DNA from: a bacterium HR12
GTDB taxonomy: Bacteria; Actinomycetota; UBA4738; HRBIN12
Length of the DNA: 8,901 nt
Direction: 5' to 3'
Assembly: GCA_002898915.1 (NCBI GenBank)
Contig: BEHO01000029.1
Coordinates: 1 to 8,901 of the forward strand
In this document: one piece after another, positions 1-6,240 of the stretch
Layout: each line of letters starts with the position of its first letter
How positions within the stretch are numbered: position 1 is the first letter of the stretch
Position numbers and translations under genes: made by a program
Notes under the pieces: model-generated
What the model was told of the DNA's origin: nothing
What the model saw: only the letters and a program-made list of their open reading frames with translations
The model's database searches: none

Positions 1-53
1 CAGCATAGAGGCTCCGGCGCGGTAGGCTCCCGGCACGGTTCGCGAGGAGGGAG
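1..53 (+). promoter_or_regulatory. Leader of the prp operon with Shine-Dalgarno site
   Basis: This is the short stretch before prpD. A purine-rich GAGGAGG at 44-50 sits 3 nt before the ATG at 54 and is a clear Shine-Dalgarno site, though closely spaced. I see no convincing -35/-10 pair and no operator palindrome. The promoter and any regulator gene (PrpR or a GntR/TetR-type protein in known systems) probably lie to the left of the window. Confidence 0.5.
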
Positions 54-1427
54 ATGAGCGACCGAACCCTGGAGATCCTGGCGGCGTACGCCCACGACGC
101 CGCGCCCGACGGGCTCGCGCCGGAGGTCGCCCACGAGGTGCGGCGACGCGTCCTGGACTCGATCGGCGTGGCGATCGCCGGGCTGGAGGAACCGGCGCCC
201 GCCGCCGCCCGCCGGTACGCCGCGGCGCGCCCCGGGACCTGCACGGTCTGGGGCACGGATCTCCGGGCGGACCCCGAGGCCGCGGGGTTCGCCAACGGCG
301 TGGCCGTCCTGTGCCTCGACTTCAACGACACCTACCTCTCGCGGGAGCCCCTCCACCCCTCCGACGTGATCGGCGCGCTCCTCGCCCTGGCCGAGGCTCG
401 GGGGCTCGGCGCGGGCGCGCTCCTGCCCGCGATCGCCGTGGCGTACGAGATCGGCGTGGACCTCTGCGACGCCACGAGCTTCCGCGCCCACGGCTTCGAC
501 CACGTGAACGTGATCGGGATCGCCGCCGCGTGCGGCGCCGGCCGGCTCCTCGGCCTCCCGCCCGACGCGCTCCGCCACGCGATCGCCCTCGCCGTCGTCC
601 CCCACCTCGCGCTGCGCGAGACCCGTGCCGGCGAGCTCTCGATGTGGAAGGGGGCGGCGGCCGCCCACGCCGCCCGCCTCGGGGTGGCGGCGACGCTCCT
701 CGCGGAGGCCGGGATGACCGGCCCCTTCCGGCCCTTCGAGGGGGAGCTCGGGCTGGTGCGCGTGGCCCTCGGCGGCGAGCCCCTCGACCCCGAGGCGCTC
801 GCCCCCCTCGCGGAGCTCGCCCCGCCCCGGCGGATCCTCGACACCTACGTGAAGTTCTGGCCGGTCGAGTACCACGCGCAGAGCGCGGTGGACGCCGCGC
901 TCCAGCTCCGCGCGGAGCTCAGCGGGGCGGGGATCGCGCGCGTGCGGATCGAGACCTTCCGCGCCGCCTACGAGATCATCGCCAAGGACCCCGAGAAGTG
1001 GGATCCGCGCACCCGCGAGACGGCCGACCACTCGATCCAGTACATCGTCTGCGCCGCCCTCCAGGACGGGGAGGTCACCCGGCGCACCTTCGATCTCGCG
1101 CGGATCCGCCGACCCGACACGCTCGAGCTCCTCCGCGAGCGGACCGTGGTGGAGCTCGACGACGCCCTCACGGCCCGCTACCCGGAGGGGATCCCCAACC
1201 GCATCACGGTCGAGACGACCGACGGTCGTGCGCTCGTGCGCGAGGTGACGTACCCTCGCGGGCACGCGAGGAACCCCATGACCGACGAGGAGCTGGTGGC
1301 CAAGTACCGCGCGAACGTGGCCGAGCGCTGGGGCCCGGAGCGCGCGGCGGCGGTGGAGTCGGCGGTGTGGCGCCTCGGCGAGGGGGACGGGTCCCTCGAG
1401 CCGCTCCTGGAGGCCCTGCGGGGATGA
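54..1427 (+). CDS. prpD: 2-methylcitrate dehydratase (MmgE/PrpD family)
   Basis: This 457-residue protein has the usual length of the MmgE/PrpD family. Bacterial PrpD dehydrates 2-methylcitrate to 2-methyl-cis-aconitate in the cytoplasmic methylcitrate cycle. Visible family landmarks are HPSD at 101-104 in the helical N-terminal domain, ELSMWKG at 194-200, WPVEYHAQSAVD at 269-280 where the C-terminal domain begins, RETADHSIQY at 321-330, and the C-terminal YPRGH..NPMTDEE starting near 400. The ATG at 54 is chosen because GAGGAGG lies just upstream and the N-terminus starts in the expected place. The stop overlaps the prpB start as ATGA, so the two are probably translationally coupled. The family also includes aconitate- and iminodisuccinate-related enzymes, so sequence alone does not fix the substrate; the neighbouring prpB and prpC make 2-methylcitrate the best choice. 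Confidence 0.93.
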   Translation: MSDRTLEILAAYAHDAAPDGLAPEVAHEVRRRVLDSIGVAIAGLEEPAPAAARRYAAARPGTCTVWGTDLRADPEAAGFANGVAVLCLDFNDTYLSREPLHPSDVIGALLALAEARGLGAGALLPAIAVAYEIGVDLCDATSFRAHGFDHVNVIGIAAACGAGRLLGLPPDALRHAIALAVVPHLALRETRAGELSMWKGAAAAHAARLGVAATLLAEAGMTGPFRPFEGELGLVRVALGGEPLDPEALAPLAELAPPRRILDTYVKFWPVEYHAQSAVDAALQLRAELSGAGIARVRIETFRAAYEIIAKDPEKWDPRTRETADHSIQYIVCAALQDGEVTRRTFDLARIRRPDTLELLRERTVVELDDALTARYPEGIPNRITVETTDGRALVREVTYPRGHARNPMTDEELVAKYRANVAERWGPERAAAVESAVWRLGEGDGSLEPLLEALRG

Positions 1428-2323
1428 CCTGGCTCACCCCGGACCCCGGCGAGCACCCCGCCCTCCGCCTGCGGAGGCTCCTCGACGAGGGACGGACGAT
1501 CGCGGTCCCCGGCGTTTTCAACGGCCTGTCGGCGCTCCTCGCCCGGGACGCCGGGGCCGAGGCGCTGTACCTCTCGGGCGCCGCCTTCTCCGCCTCGATG
1601 GGGATGCCCGACGTCGGGCTCGTCACCCTCGACGAGCTCGCCCGCGCGGCCCGGCAGATCGTGCGGGTCACCCGCCTGCCGCTCATCGTGGACGCCGACA
1701 CCGGCTTCGGCGGCGCCCTCATGGTGATGCGCACGGTCCGAGAGCTGGAGGGGGCGCGGTGCGCCGCGATCCAGATCGAGGACCAGCGGGACCCCAAGCG
1801 CTGCGGGCACCTGGAGGGCAAGCGCGTGATCGAGGTCGAGGCGTTCTGCGAGAAGGTGGCGGCCGCGGCCCGGGCCCGGCAGCACCTCGTCGTGATCGCC
1901 CGGACCGACGCGCGGGCCACCCACGGCTTCGAGGAGGCCGTCCGGCGGGGGCTCGCCTACCGCGAGGCCGGCGCCGACGTCGTCTTCCCCGAGGCGCTCG
2001 AGACCGAAGAGGAGTTCGCCGCCTACGCGCGCGAGGTCCCCGGACCGCTCCTCGCGAACATGACCGAGTTCGGCAAGGGGCCCCTGCTCCCGGTCCAGCG
2101 CCTCGCCGAGCTCGGCTACCGCCTCGTGATCTTCCCCGTCTCGGCGGCCCGGGTCGCCGCCCGCCAGGTCCGAGCCTTCTACCGGGACCTGCTGCGCGAG
2201 GGGACGCAGGCCCCCTGGCTCGAGCGCATGATGACCCGCGAGGAGCTCTACGAGCTCATCGGCTACGACGACTACGCCGAGCTCGACCGGAGCCTCGCGC
2301 GCGGAACGCCGGAGGAGCCGTGA
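1424..2323 (+). CDS. prpB: 2-methylisocitrate lyase (isocitrate lyase/PEP mutase superfamily)
   Basis: The 299-residue product is predicted to cleave 2-methylisocitrate to pyruvate and succinate, the last step of the methylcitrate cycle. It has the superfamily signatures in order: DADTGFG at 90-96 for Mg binding, QIEDQ at 117-121, the active-site loop KRCGH at 125-129 with catalytic Cys127, ARTDAR at 159-164, FPEA at 188-191 and NMTEFG at 212-217. KRCGH separates lyases from PEP mutases and phosphonopyruvate hydrolases, and the NxTEFG segment plus a C-terminal TREELYELIGYDDY resembles E. coli PrpB rather than the much longer AceA isocitrate lyase. The start is the ATG at 1424, inside the prpD stop (ATGA); GGAGG at 1409-1413 provides an SD with a 10-nt spacer. 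Its own stop overlaps the prpC start as GTGA. The reading frame stays open far upstream, but that part is a shadow of prpD. Confidence 0.94.
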   Translation: MTWLTPDPGEHPALRLRRLLDEGRTIAVPGVFNGLSALLARDAGAEALYLSGAAFSASMGMPDVGLVTLDELARAARQIVRVTRLPLIVDADTGFGGALMVMRTVRELEGARCAAIQIEDQRDPKRCGHLEGKRVIEVEAFCEKVAAAARARQHLVVIARTDARATHGFEEAVRRGLAYREAGADVVFPEALETEEEFAAYAREVPGPLLANMTEFGKGPLLPVQRLAELGYRLVIFPVSAARVAARQVRAFYRDLLREGTQAPWLERMMTREELYELIGYDDYAELDRSLARGTPEEP

Positions 2324-3474
2324 GCGAGGACGTCCGCCCCGGCCTGCAGGACGTGGTGGTGGCGCGCACGGAGGTCGCCACGCTCGACCTGGAGCGGGAG
2401 CGGATCGTCGTGCGCGGGTACGACCTGCTCGAGCTGGCCCGGACCGTCCGGTACCCCGACGTCGCCCACCTGCTCCTCCGCGGCCACCTGCCGAGCCCCG
2501 AGGAGCAGGCCGCCTTCTGCGCGCGCCTCGGGGACCTCGCCGGCCTGCCGGACGGGGTCGTCGACGTCCTCCGGCGGCTCCCGGCCGGCACCGCCCCGAT
2601 GGACGCGCTCCGGACCGGCATCTCCCTCCTCGCGGGCTTCGAGGACCCCGGCGTCCTCAAGGACCCCTCGGTCGAGGCGGCCGAGGCCATGCTGCTCCGG
2701 ATCCTCGCCCGGGCGCCGGCCCTCACCGCTGCCGCGTACCGGGCCCTCCACGCCGAGCCGGTGCTCGAGCCGAACCCCGGGCTCGGCTTCGCCGGGTCCT
2801 TCCTGTGGATGATCCACGGACGCCCGCCCGCGCCCGAGGTCGAGCGGGTCTTCGACCGCATCCTCACGTGTTACTCGGAGCACGAGCTCGCGGCCTCGAC
2901 CTTCGCGGCCCGGGTCGCGTCCTCCACCCTCGCCGACCCCTACGCGGCGGTGGTCGCCGCGGCGGCGACCCTCAAGGGGCCCCTGCACGGGGGCGCCAAC
3001 GAGGAGGCGGCCCGGATGTTCGTGCGGATCCGGATGGCGGGCGGCGAGGCCGCCGCCGAGCCCTACGTCCTCGAGCGCCTGGCCCGCGGCGAGCGCATCG
3101 CCGGGTTCGGCCACCGCGTCTACATGCGGAGGCCCGATCCGCGGGCGGTGCTCCTCCGCGAGGACCTGGACGGCTTCGCCGAGCGCGACCCCGACGCGGC
3201 GGTGCTCGTCCGCTGCTACGACCGCGTGGTCGAGACGATGGCGCGCGAGAAGGGCCTGCACCCCAACGCGGACCTGCCGATCGGGCTCCTGCTGCACCTC
3301 ATGGGGATCCCGGTGGGGCTCATGACCCCCATCTTCCTGTGCGCGAGGATCGCCGGGCTCGGCGCCCACGTGCTCGAGCAGCGGGCCGACAACCGCCTGA
3401 TCCGCCCCCGCGCCCGCTACGAGGGCCCGACCGACCTCAGGCCCCCCGAGGGGTTCACGCCCTCCCGCTGCTGA
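2320..3474 (+). CDS. prpC: 2-methylcitrate synthase / citrate synthase
   Basis: This is a 384-residue type II-like citrate synthase, expected to condense propionyl-CoA (or acetyl-CoA) with oxaloacetate. The catalytic set is intact: His223 in GPLHGGAN, His265 in GFGHRVY and Asp318 in PNADL. The oxaloacetate-binding arginine regions (GFGHRVY, EQRADNRLIRPRARY at about 353-367) are also there. Residues 185-195, YSEHELAASTF, resemble PrpC (YAEHEFNASTF in E. coli PrpC, from memory) more than the HADHE form of many CitZ/GltA enzymes, and position 191 is Ala where Asn is usual. The start is a GTG at 2320 overlapping the prpB stop (GTGA), preceded by GGAGGAG at 2311-2317. The operon context favours methylcitrate synthase; dual citrate/methylcitrate activity is common in this family and cannot be excluded. 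It is the last gene of the plus-strand operon. Confidence 0.9.
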   Translation: MSEDVRPGLQDVVVARTEVATLDLERERIVVRGYDLLELARTVRYPDVAHLLLRGHLPSPEEQAAFCARLGDLAGLPDGVVDVLRRLPAGTAPMDALRTGISLLAGFEDPGVLKDPSVEAAEAMLLRILARAPALTAAAYRALHAEPVLEPNPGLGFAGSFLWMIHGRPPAPEVERVFDRILTCYSEHELAASTFAARVASSTLADPYAAVVAAAATLKGPLHGGANEEAARMFVRIRMAGGEAAAEPYVLERLARGERIAGFGHRVYMRRPDPRAVLLREDLDGFAERDPDAAVLVRCYDRVVETMAREKGLHPNADLPIGLLLHLMGIPVGLMTPIFLCARIAGLGAHVLEQRADNRLIRPRARYEGPTDLRPPEGFTPSRC

Positions 3475-3490
3475 CGGCCGAGAGCGGGAG
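3462..3490. terminator. Candidate hairpin at the convergent prpC / minus-strand junction
   Basis: CTCCCGCT at 3462-3469 and AGCGGGAG at 3483-3490 form an exact 8-bp inverted repeat with a 13-nt loop. It spans the prpC stop codon and ends 9 nt before the stop of the opposing gene. Its place between two converging genes suits a bidirectional terminator. There is no T-tract on either side, so this is only a candidate; in GC-rich DNA an 8-bp stem can arise by chance. Confidence 0.35.
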
Positions 3491-3498
3491 AGCCCCGG

Positions 3499-3954
3499 TC
3501 AGTGCGAGTGGGGGGGACCCAGCTCCCTGCGGATGCGCTCCCGGAGTTCGGCCCGCTGCGCCGCGCCGACCTCGTGGAGCCGGTCGATCGCCCGATGGAC
3601 CTCCTCGAGGGTCCCGTCCACGACGACCTCCTCGTCGACCGAGTGCTCCAGGTCGGGACGAGCGTGGACGACCCGGTACCCGCCTGTCGGCCGCCAGATG
3701 TGGAGGGTCCCCTCGAGACCCTCACCGGTTCGAGCCCGCGCTCGCGGCCCCCCGCGTTCCCAGCCCGACCCCCGAGGTCCACGTCCCTGCCGTGCGCCGG
3801 CCTCGTGGAGCCGGTCGATCGCGCGGTGGACGTCCCCGAGCGTCCCGTCCACGACGACCTCCTCCCCCTCCCCTCCGTGGATGTGGAGCAGGCGGTACCC
3901 GCTCGTCGTCCGGCGGATCTGGATGACGGCCTCCGGACCCCTCTCCTCCGTCAT
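3499..3954 (-). CDS. Hypothetical protein with two copies of one ~45-residue domain
   Basis: The 151-residue product is not recognised as a known family. It consists of two clearly homologous units, residues about 9-54 and 82-131. Each begins with a strand-rich segment (IQIRRTTSGYRLLHIH and LHIWRPTGGYRVVHAR), then EEVVVDGTL, then a helix (VHRAIDRLHE). The alternating pattern suggests a small alpha/beta fold, so the protein may be an internal dimer. An Arg/Gly-rich linker at about 55-80 joins the units, and a charged helix plus the tail GPPHSH ends the protein. No signal peptide or membrane segment is seen. A strong AAGGAGG at 3966-3960 lies 5 nt before the ATG at 3954 and, with G/C-biased third positions, supports a real gene. 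It is the last gene of the minus-strand run, 30 nt after the Mth938-like gene. Its function is unknown. Confidence 0.72.
   Translation of the reverse strand: MTEERGPEAVIQIRRTTSGYRLLHIHGGEGEEVVVDGTLGDVHRAIDRLHEAGARQGRGPRGSGWERGGPRARARTGEGLEGTLHIWRPTGGYRVVHARPDLEHSVDEEVVVDGTLEEVHRAIDRLHEVGAAQRAELRERIRRELGPPHSH
3563..3633. repeat. Direct repeat, copy 1 of 2 (inside the 151-aa gene)
   Basis: This 71-nt segment matches 3794-3864 with 6 mismatches by hand count (about 92% identity), offset by 231 nt, exactly 77 codons. It encodes the EEVVVDGTLEEVHRAIDRLHEVGA part of the second unit. Conservation at DNA level, including synonymous sites, points to a fairly recent in-frame duplication or to gene conversion between the units. 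Confidence 0.85.
3794..3864. repeat. Direct repeat, copy 2 of 2 (inside the 151-aa gene)
   Basis: This is the partner of 3563-3633, encoding EEVVVDGTLGDVHRAIDRLHEAGA of the first unit. Outside this core the similarity between units continues at lower identity, for example around the shared GGTACCCGC at about 3676 and 3894. The whole domain was therefore duplicated, with the helix-encoding end best conserved. Confidence 0.85.
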
Positions 3955-3984
3955 GTTCGCCTCCTTGCGGTCTCCCGCCGGACC

Positions 3985-4326
3985 TCAGCAGGTCAGGTGG
4001 AGGGCGGCGGCGGTGCGGTCGGGATCGAGCTCGTTGTAACGAGCCACGGCCTCGGCGGTCGGGAGCACCTCGACCTCGATGCCGCGCTCCCGGAGCTCGC
4101 GGAGGAGGTCGGGATCCGGCCGCATCCGTCCCGCCGCCCCGGTCCCGACGATCAGGCGCTCGGGCAGCTCCTCGAGGACGCCCGCGAGATCCTCGCGGGC
4201 GAGGGCGTGACCGTCCTTCCGCCACCAGTCGCCGATCACCCGTCCGGGGAGCACGATCAGGTCGCGGACGTGCTCCCGGCCGTCCGCGACGATCCGCCCG
4301 AAGCGGTACCCCTCCAGCCTCGCCAT
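3985..4326 (-). CDS. Mth938-like domain protein (DUF498 family)
   Basis: This is a 113-residue single-domain protein of the Mth938-like/DUF498 family, related to the mitochondrial complex I assembly factor NDUFAF3. The landmarks are an N-terminal FGRIVADG.. strand pair, GRVIGDWWRKDGH at 28-40, the glycine loop GTGAAGRM at 61-68, and RGIEVEVLPTAEAVARYNEL at 81-100, the usual family ending. The bacterial role is not established; the fold is a compact alpha/beta sandwich and the protein is probably cytoplasmic. Full length is typical for the family. The ATG at 4326 is 6 nt after the stop of the PGPGW gene, so the two are likely co-transcribed; only a weak AGGA precedes the start. The C-terminus ends in a Cys, which I cannot interpret. 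Confidence 0.85.
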   Translation of the reverse strand: MARLEGYRFGRIVADGREHVRDLIVLPGRVIGDWWRKDGHALAREDLAGVLEELPERLIVGTGAAGRMRPDPDLLRELRERGIEVEVLPTAEAVARYNELDPDRTAAALHLTC

Positions 4327-4332
4327 CCCGTC

Positions 4333-4755
4333 CTACCCAGGGGGCGAGCCCGACCCCTCCTCCTCGGCGCGCTCGGACCGGTTCCGCCGAAGCACCGCGT
4401 CCCTCGCCTGCCCAGCCTTCTCCCTGGCCATCTTCAGCAGGCGCTGGGCCCAGACGTACTCGGTCGCGAGGATCGCGAGCCCGAGGAAGATCGCCGCCCA
4501 CCCCGGCCCGGGGAGCACGAGCATGGCCACCCCGGCGAGGAGCACCGCGAAGCCGACCACCGTGACCGCGATCCGCTTGCCGCTCCGGCGGATGAAGCGC
4601 CAGACGACCTTGAGGGGCACGAACGCCCAGTGGTCGTGCCACGCGACCTCCTCCGGCGCGAACTCGGCCAGGGTCGCCGAGGCGTCCCGCTCCTCGGGCT
4701 CGTCCCCCCAGACCTCCCGGTGGTCCTCGGGTACCTGCTCTTCCATCGGACTCAT
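4333..4755 (-). CDS. Small PGPGW-type membrane protein
   Basis: This 140-residue protein belongs to the putative transmembrane PGPGW family (Pfam PGPGW / TIGR02611 type), whose function is unknown. A charged, acidic N-terminal region (1-45) and a basic stretch (VWRFIRRSGKR, 51-61) precede a hydrophobic segment at about 62-81. PGPGW itself is at 82-86, followed by a second hydrophobic segment (about 87-103) and a charged tail with RNRSERAEEE. Two membrane passes with both ends in the cytoplasm are likely. The ATG at 4755 overlaps the stop of the upstream decarboxylase as ATGA; an in-frame ATG at 4746 has AGAGG about 9 nt before it and may be the true start, giving 137 residues. Overlap with the decarboxylase stop indicates translational coupling rather than shared function. 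Confidence 0.85.
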   Translation of the reverse strand: MSPMEEQVPEDHREVWGDEPEERDASATLAEFAPEEVAWHDHWAFVPLKVVWRFIRRSGKRIAVTVVGFAVLLAGVAMLVLPGPGWAAIFLGLAILATEYVWAQRLLKMAREKAGQARDAVLRRNRSERAEEEGSGSPPG

Positions 4756-6182
4756 CCTCTCACGACCGACGGGCCGGCGAGCCCGGCGCCGAGCTCGCGG
4801 ACGATCTCGACCAGCGCGAGCACGTCCTCCTCGGTGGTGCGGAAGTTCACGAAGCAGGGCCGGAGGTAGACCTCGCCGTCGATCAGGGCCGAGGCGAGGT
4901 ACACGCGCCCGTCGGCCTGGAGGGCCTCGGCGAGGGCCGCGTTGTGCGCGTTCACGTCGCGCGCGCCGGGCGGCACGTGGCGGAAGGGCACGATCGAGAG
5001 CTGCGGCGGGGCGAGCGCCTCCAGGTCCTCGTGCCGGCCCACCTCCTCGTACAGCAGGCGCGCCTCGGCCAGGTTCCGCTCGATCGCCGCTCGGAAGGCC
5101 GGCGCGCAGTGGACGCGGAACGCGAGCCAGGCCTTGAGGGCTCGGAACGGACGCGAGTACTCGAGGGTGATGTCGACGGCGTGCAGCTCGTGCTGCTGGT
5201 GCGGGAGGTAGCCCTCGCGGTGAGCGAACGCGGCGACCAGGTCCTCCTGACGCTTGACGAGCACCACCCCGCAGGCCTTCGGCAGGTACAGCCACTTGTG
5301 GGCGTCGACCGAGACCGAGTCGGCGCGCTCCAGCCCGGCGAAGGCCGGGCGCATCGAGGGCACCGCCGCGGCGGGCAGCCCGTAGGCCCCGTCCACGTGG
5401 AGCCACACCCCGCGCGCCTGGCAGACCTCGGCGATCTCGCCGATGGGGTCGATCGCCCCGGTGAGGGTGGTCCCGGCCGAGGCCACCACGGCGACCGGCG
5501 TCACCCCGTGGGCGAGGTCATCGTCGATGGCCTCGGCCAGGGCGTCGGGCCGGAGGCGCCGGCGCTCGTCGATCGGGAGCGCCCGTAGGTTCGCGGAGCC
5601 GATGCCGAGGAGCTCCACCGCCCGCGTGATCGAGTAGTGGACCTCGCGCGAGCAGTACACGGCGGCGCGGCGCTCGGCCATGCCGCCGTGGCGGCTCCCC
5701 GGCATCGCCCGCTCGCGCGCGGCGGCGAGGGCCGTCACGTTGCTGATCGTCCCGCCGCTCGTGAACGCCCCGCCGCCGGCCGGGTACCCGACGAACTCCG
5801 CCACCCACCGCACGGCCTGCTGCTCGATGACGGTGGCGGCGCGGGCGTCCACGGCCAGGTTGATGTCGTACGTGGCCGCGAGGGCGTCGGCGACGGCCCC
5901 GATCTCCAGGCCGCTCGAGCCGATGAAGGCGAAGTACCGGGGCCGGGGTTGCGCGATCGACTCGTCCAGGACGCGCCCGGCGTCGTCCAGGGCCTCGTGG
6001 ACCGGCACGCCCGCCTCGGGCAGCCCCGAGCGCAGCAGCGCGAGGACCCGCTCGTCGAGCGGGGGTTCCTCGGGCCGGAACCGGTCGAAGCTCCGCCAGG
6101 CCTGGACGATGATGCGGGCGGCGTGCCGGAGCGCCTCCTCGCGCGAGACGTCCAGCCGCAGGGACGGCCCGTCGGCGGTCAC
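4752..6182 (-). CDS. PLP-dependent group II decarboxylase (aromatic-L-amino-acid decarboxylase-like)
   Basis: The 476-residue protein is a fold-type I PLP enzyme of the group II decarboxylase family, which includes aromatic amino acid, tyrosine, histidine and glutamate decarboxylases. Visible motifs are QPRPRYFAFIGSS near 78-90, TSGGTISNVTAL at 141-152 for cofactor phosphate binding, His182 in REVHYSITRAVELLG (the PLP-stacking position), Asp264 in HVDGAYG, Lys296 in SVDAHKWLY as the Schiff-base lysine, and FRALKAWLAFR at 346-356. Length and motif order match bacterial DDC-like proteins, not the shorter MfnA type. The expected product is an amine plus CO2; the substrate cannot be read from the sequence. 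The start is a GTG at 6182 without an SD; it is preceded by TAGCAT and a hairpin, so it may be translated leaderless. The gene follows an amino acid permease by 58 nt, and it overlaps the PGPGW gene at its 3' end. Confidence 0.87.
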   Translation of the reverse strand: MTADGPSLRLDVSREEALRHAARIIVQAWRSFDRFRPEEPPLDERVLALLRSGLPEAGVPVHEALDDAGRVLDESIAQPRPRYFAFIGSSGLEIGAVADALAATYDINLAVDARAATVIEQQAVRWVAEFVGYPAGGGAFTSGGTISNVTALAAARERAMPGSRHGGMAERRAAVYCSREVHYSITRAVELLGIGSANLRALPIDERRRLRPDALAEAIDDDLAHGVTPVAVVASAGTTLTGAIDPIGEIAEVCQARGVWLHVDGAYGLPAAAVPSMRPAFAGLERADSVSVDAHKWLYLPKACGVVLVKRQEDLVAAFAHREGYLPHQQHELHAVDITLEYSRPFRALKAWLAFRVHCAPAFRAAIERNLAEARLLYEEVGRHEDLEALAPPQLSIVPFRHVPPGARDVNAHNAALAEALQADGRVYLASALIDGEVYLRPCFVNFRTTEEDVLALVEIVRELGAGLAGPSVVRG

Positions 6183-6189
6183 GGACCCG

Positions 6190-6195
6190 ATGCTA
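6190..6195 (-). promoter_or_regulatory. Candidate -10 hexamer for a leaderless decarboxylase transcript
   Basis: On the minus strand TAGCAT (TANNNT form) ends 7 nt before the GTG start at 6182, the distance expected when transcription starts at the first base of the start codon. There is no SD between them. No -35 match is visible because the upstream region is occupied by the GC-rich hairpin. One hexamer is weak evidence. Confidence 0.3.
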
Positions 6196-6230
6196 CCCGG
6201 AGGGGCGGTTCCGTGGGCCGCCCCTCCGGG
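6196..6230 (-). terminator. 13-bp perfect GC hairpin between permease and decarboxylase
   Basis: Bases 6196-6208 and 6218-6230 are exact reverse complements (CCCGGAGGGGCGG and its partner) around a 9-nt loop. On the minus strand the hairpin begins 10 nt after the permease stop and ends 13 nt before the decarboxylase GTG. No U-tract follows, so if it terminates it would be of the tail-less type reported in high-GC bacteria. It could instead be an mRNA-stabilising or attenuating structure within one transcript. Confidence 0.6.
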
Positions 6231-6240
6231 CGCGCCTCCG

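Noticed and set aside
311..1423. Upstream extension of the prpB frame inside prpD
   Set aside because: This part is Arg/Pro-rich shadow sequence of prpD. PrpB homology and an SD place the start at 1424.
1759..2319. Longer N-terminus for the citrate synthase
   Set aside because: Upstream codons overlap prpB in another frame and give Arg/Pro-rich shadow sequence; citrate synthase similarity begins right after the GTG at 2320.
3502..4869. 455-codon plus-strand open frame opposite the small minus-strand genes
   Set aside because: Its translation is Pro/Arg/Asp-rich low-complexity text with no recognisable domain. It lies antisense to the Mth938-like, PGPGW and two-unit genes, which have family motifs and/or SD sites. 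Long antisense frames are expected at this GC content.
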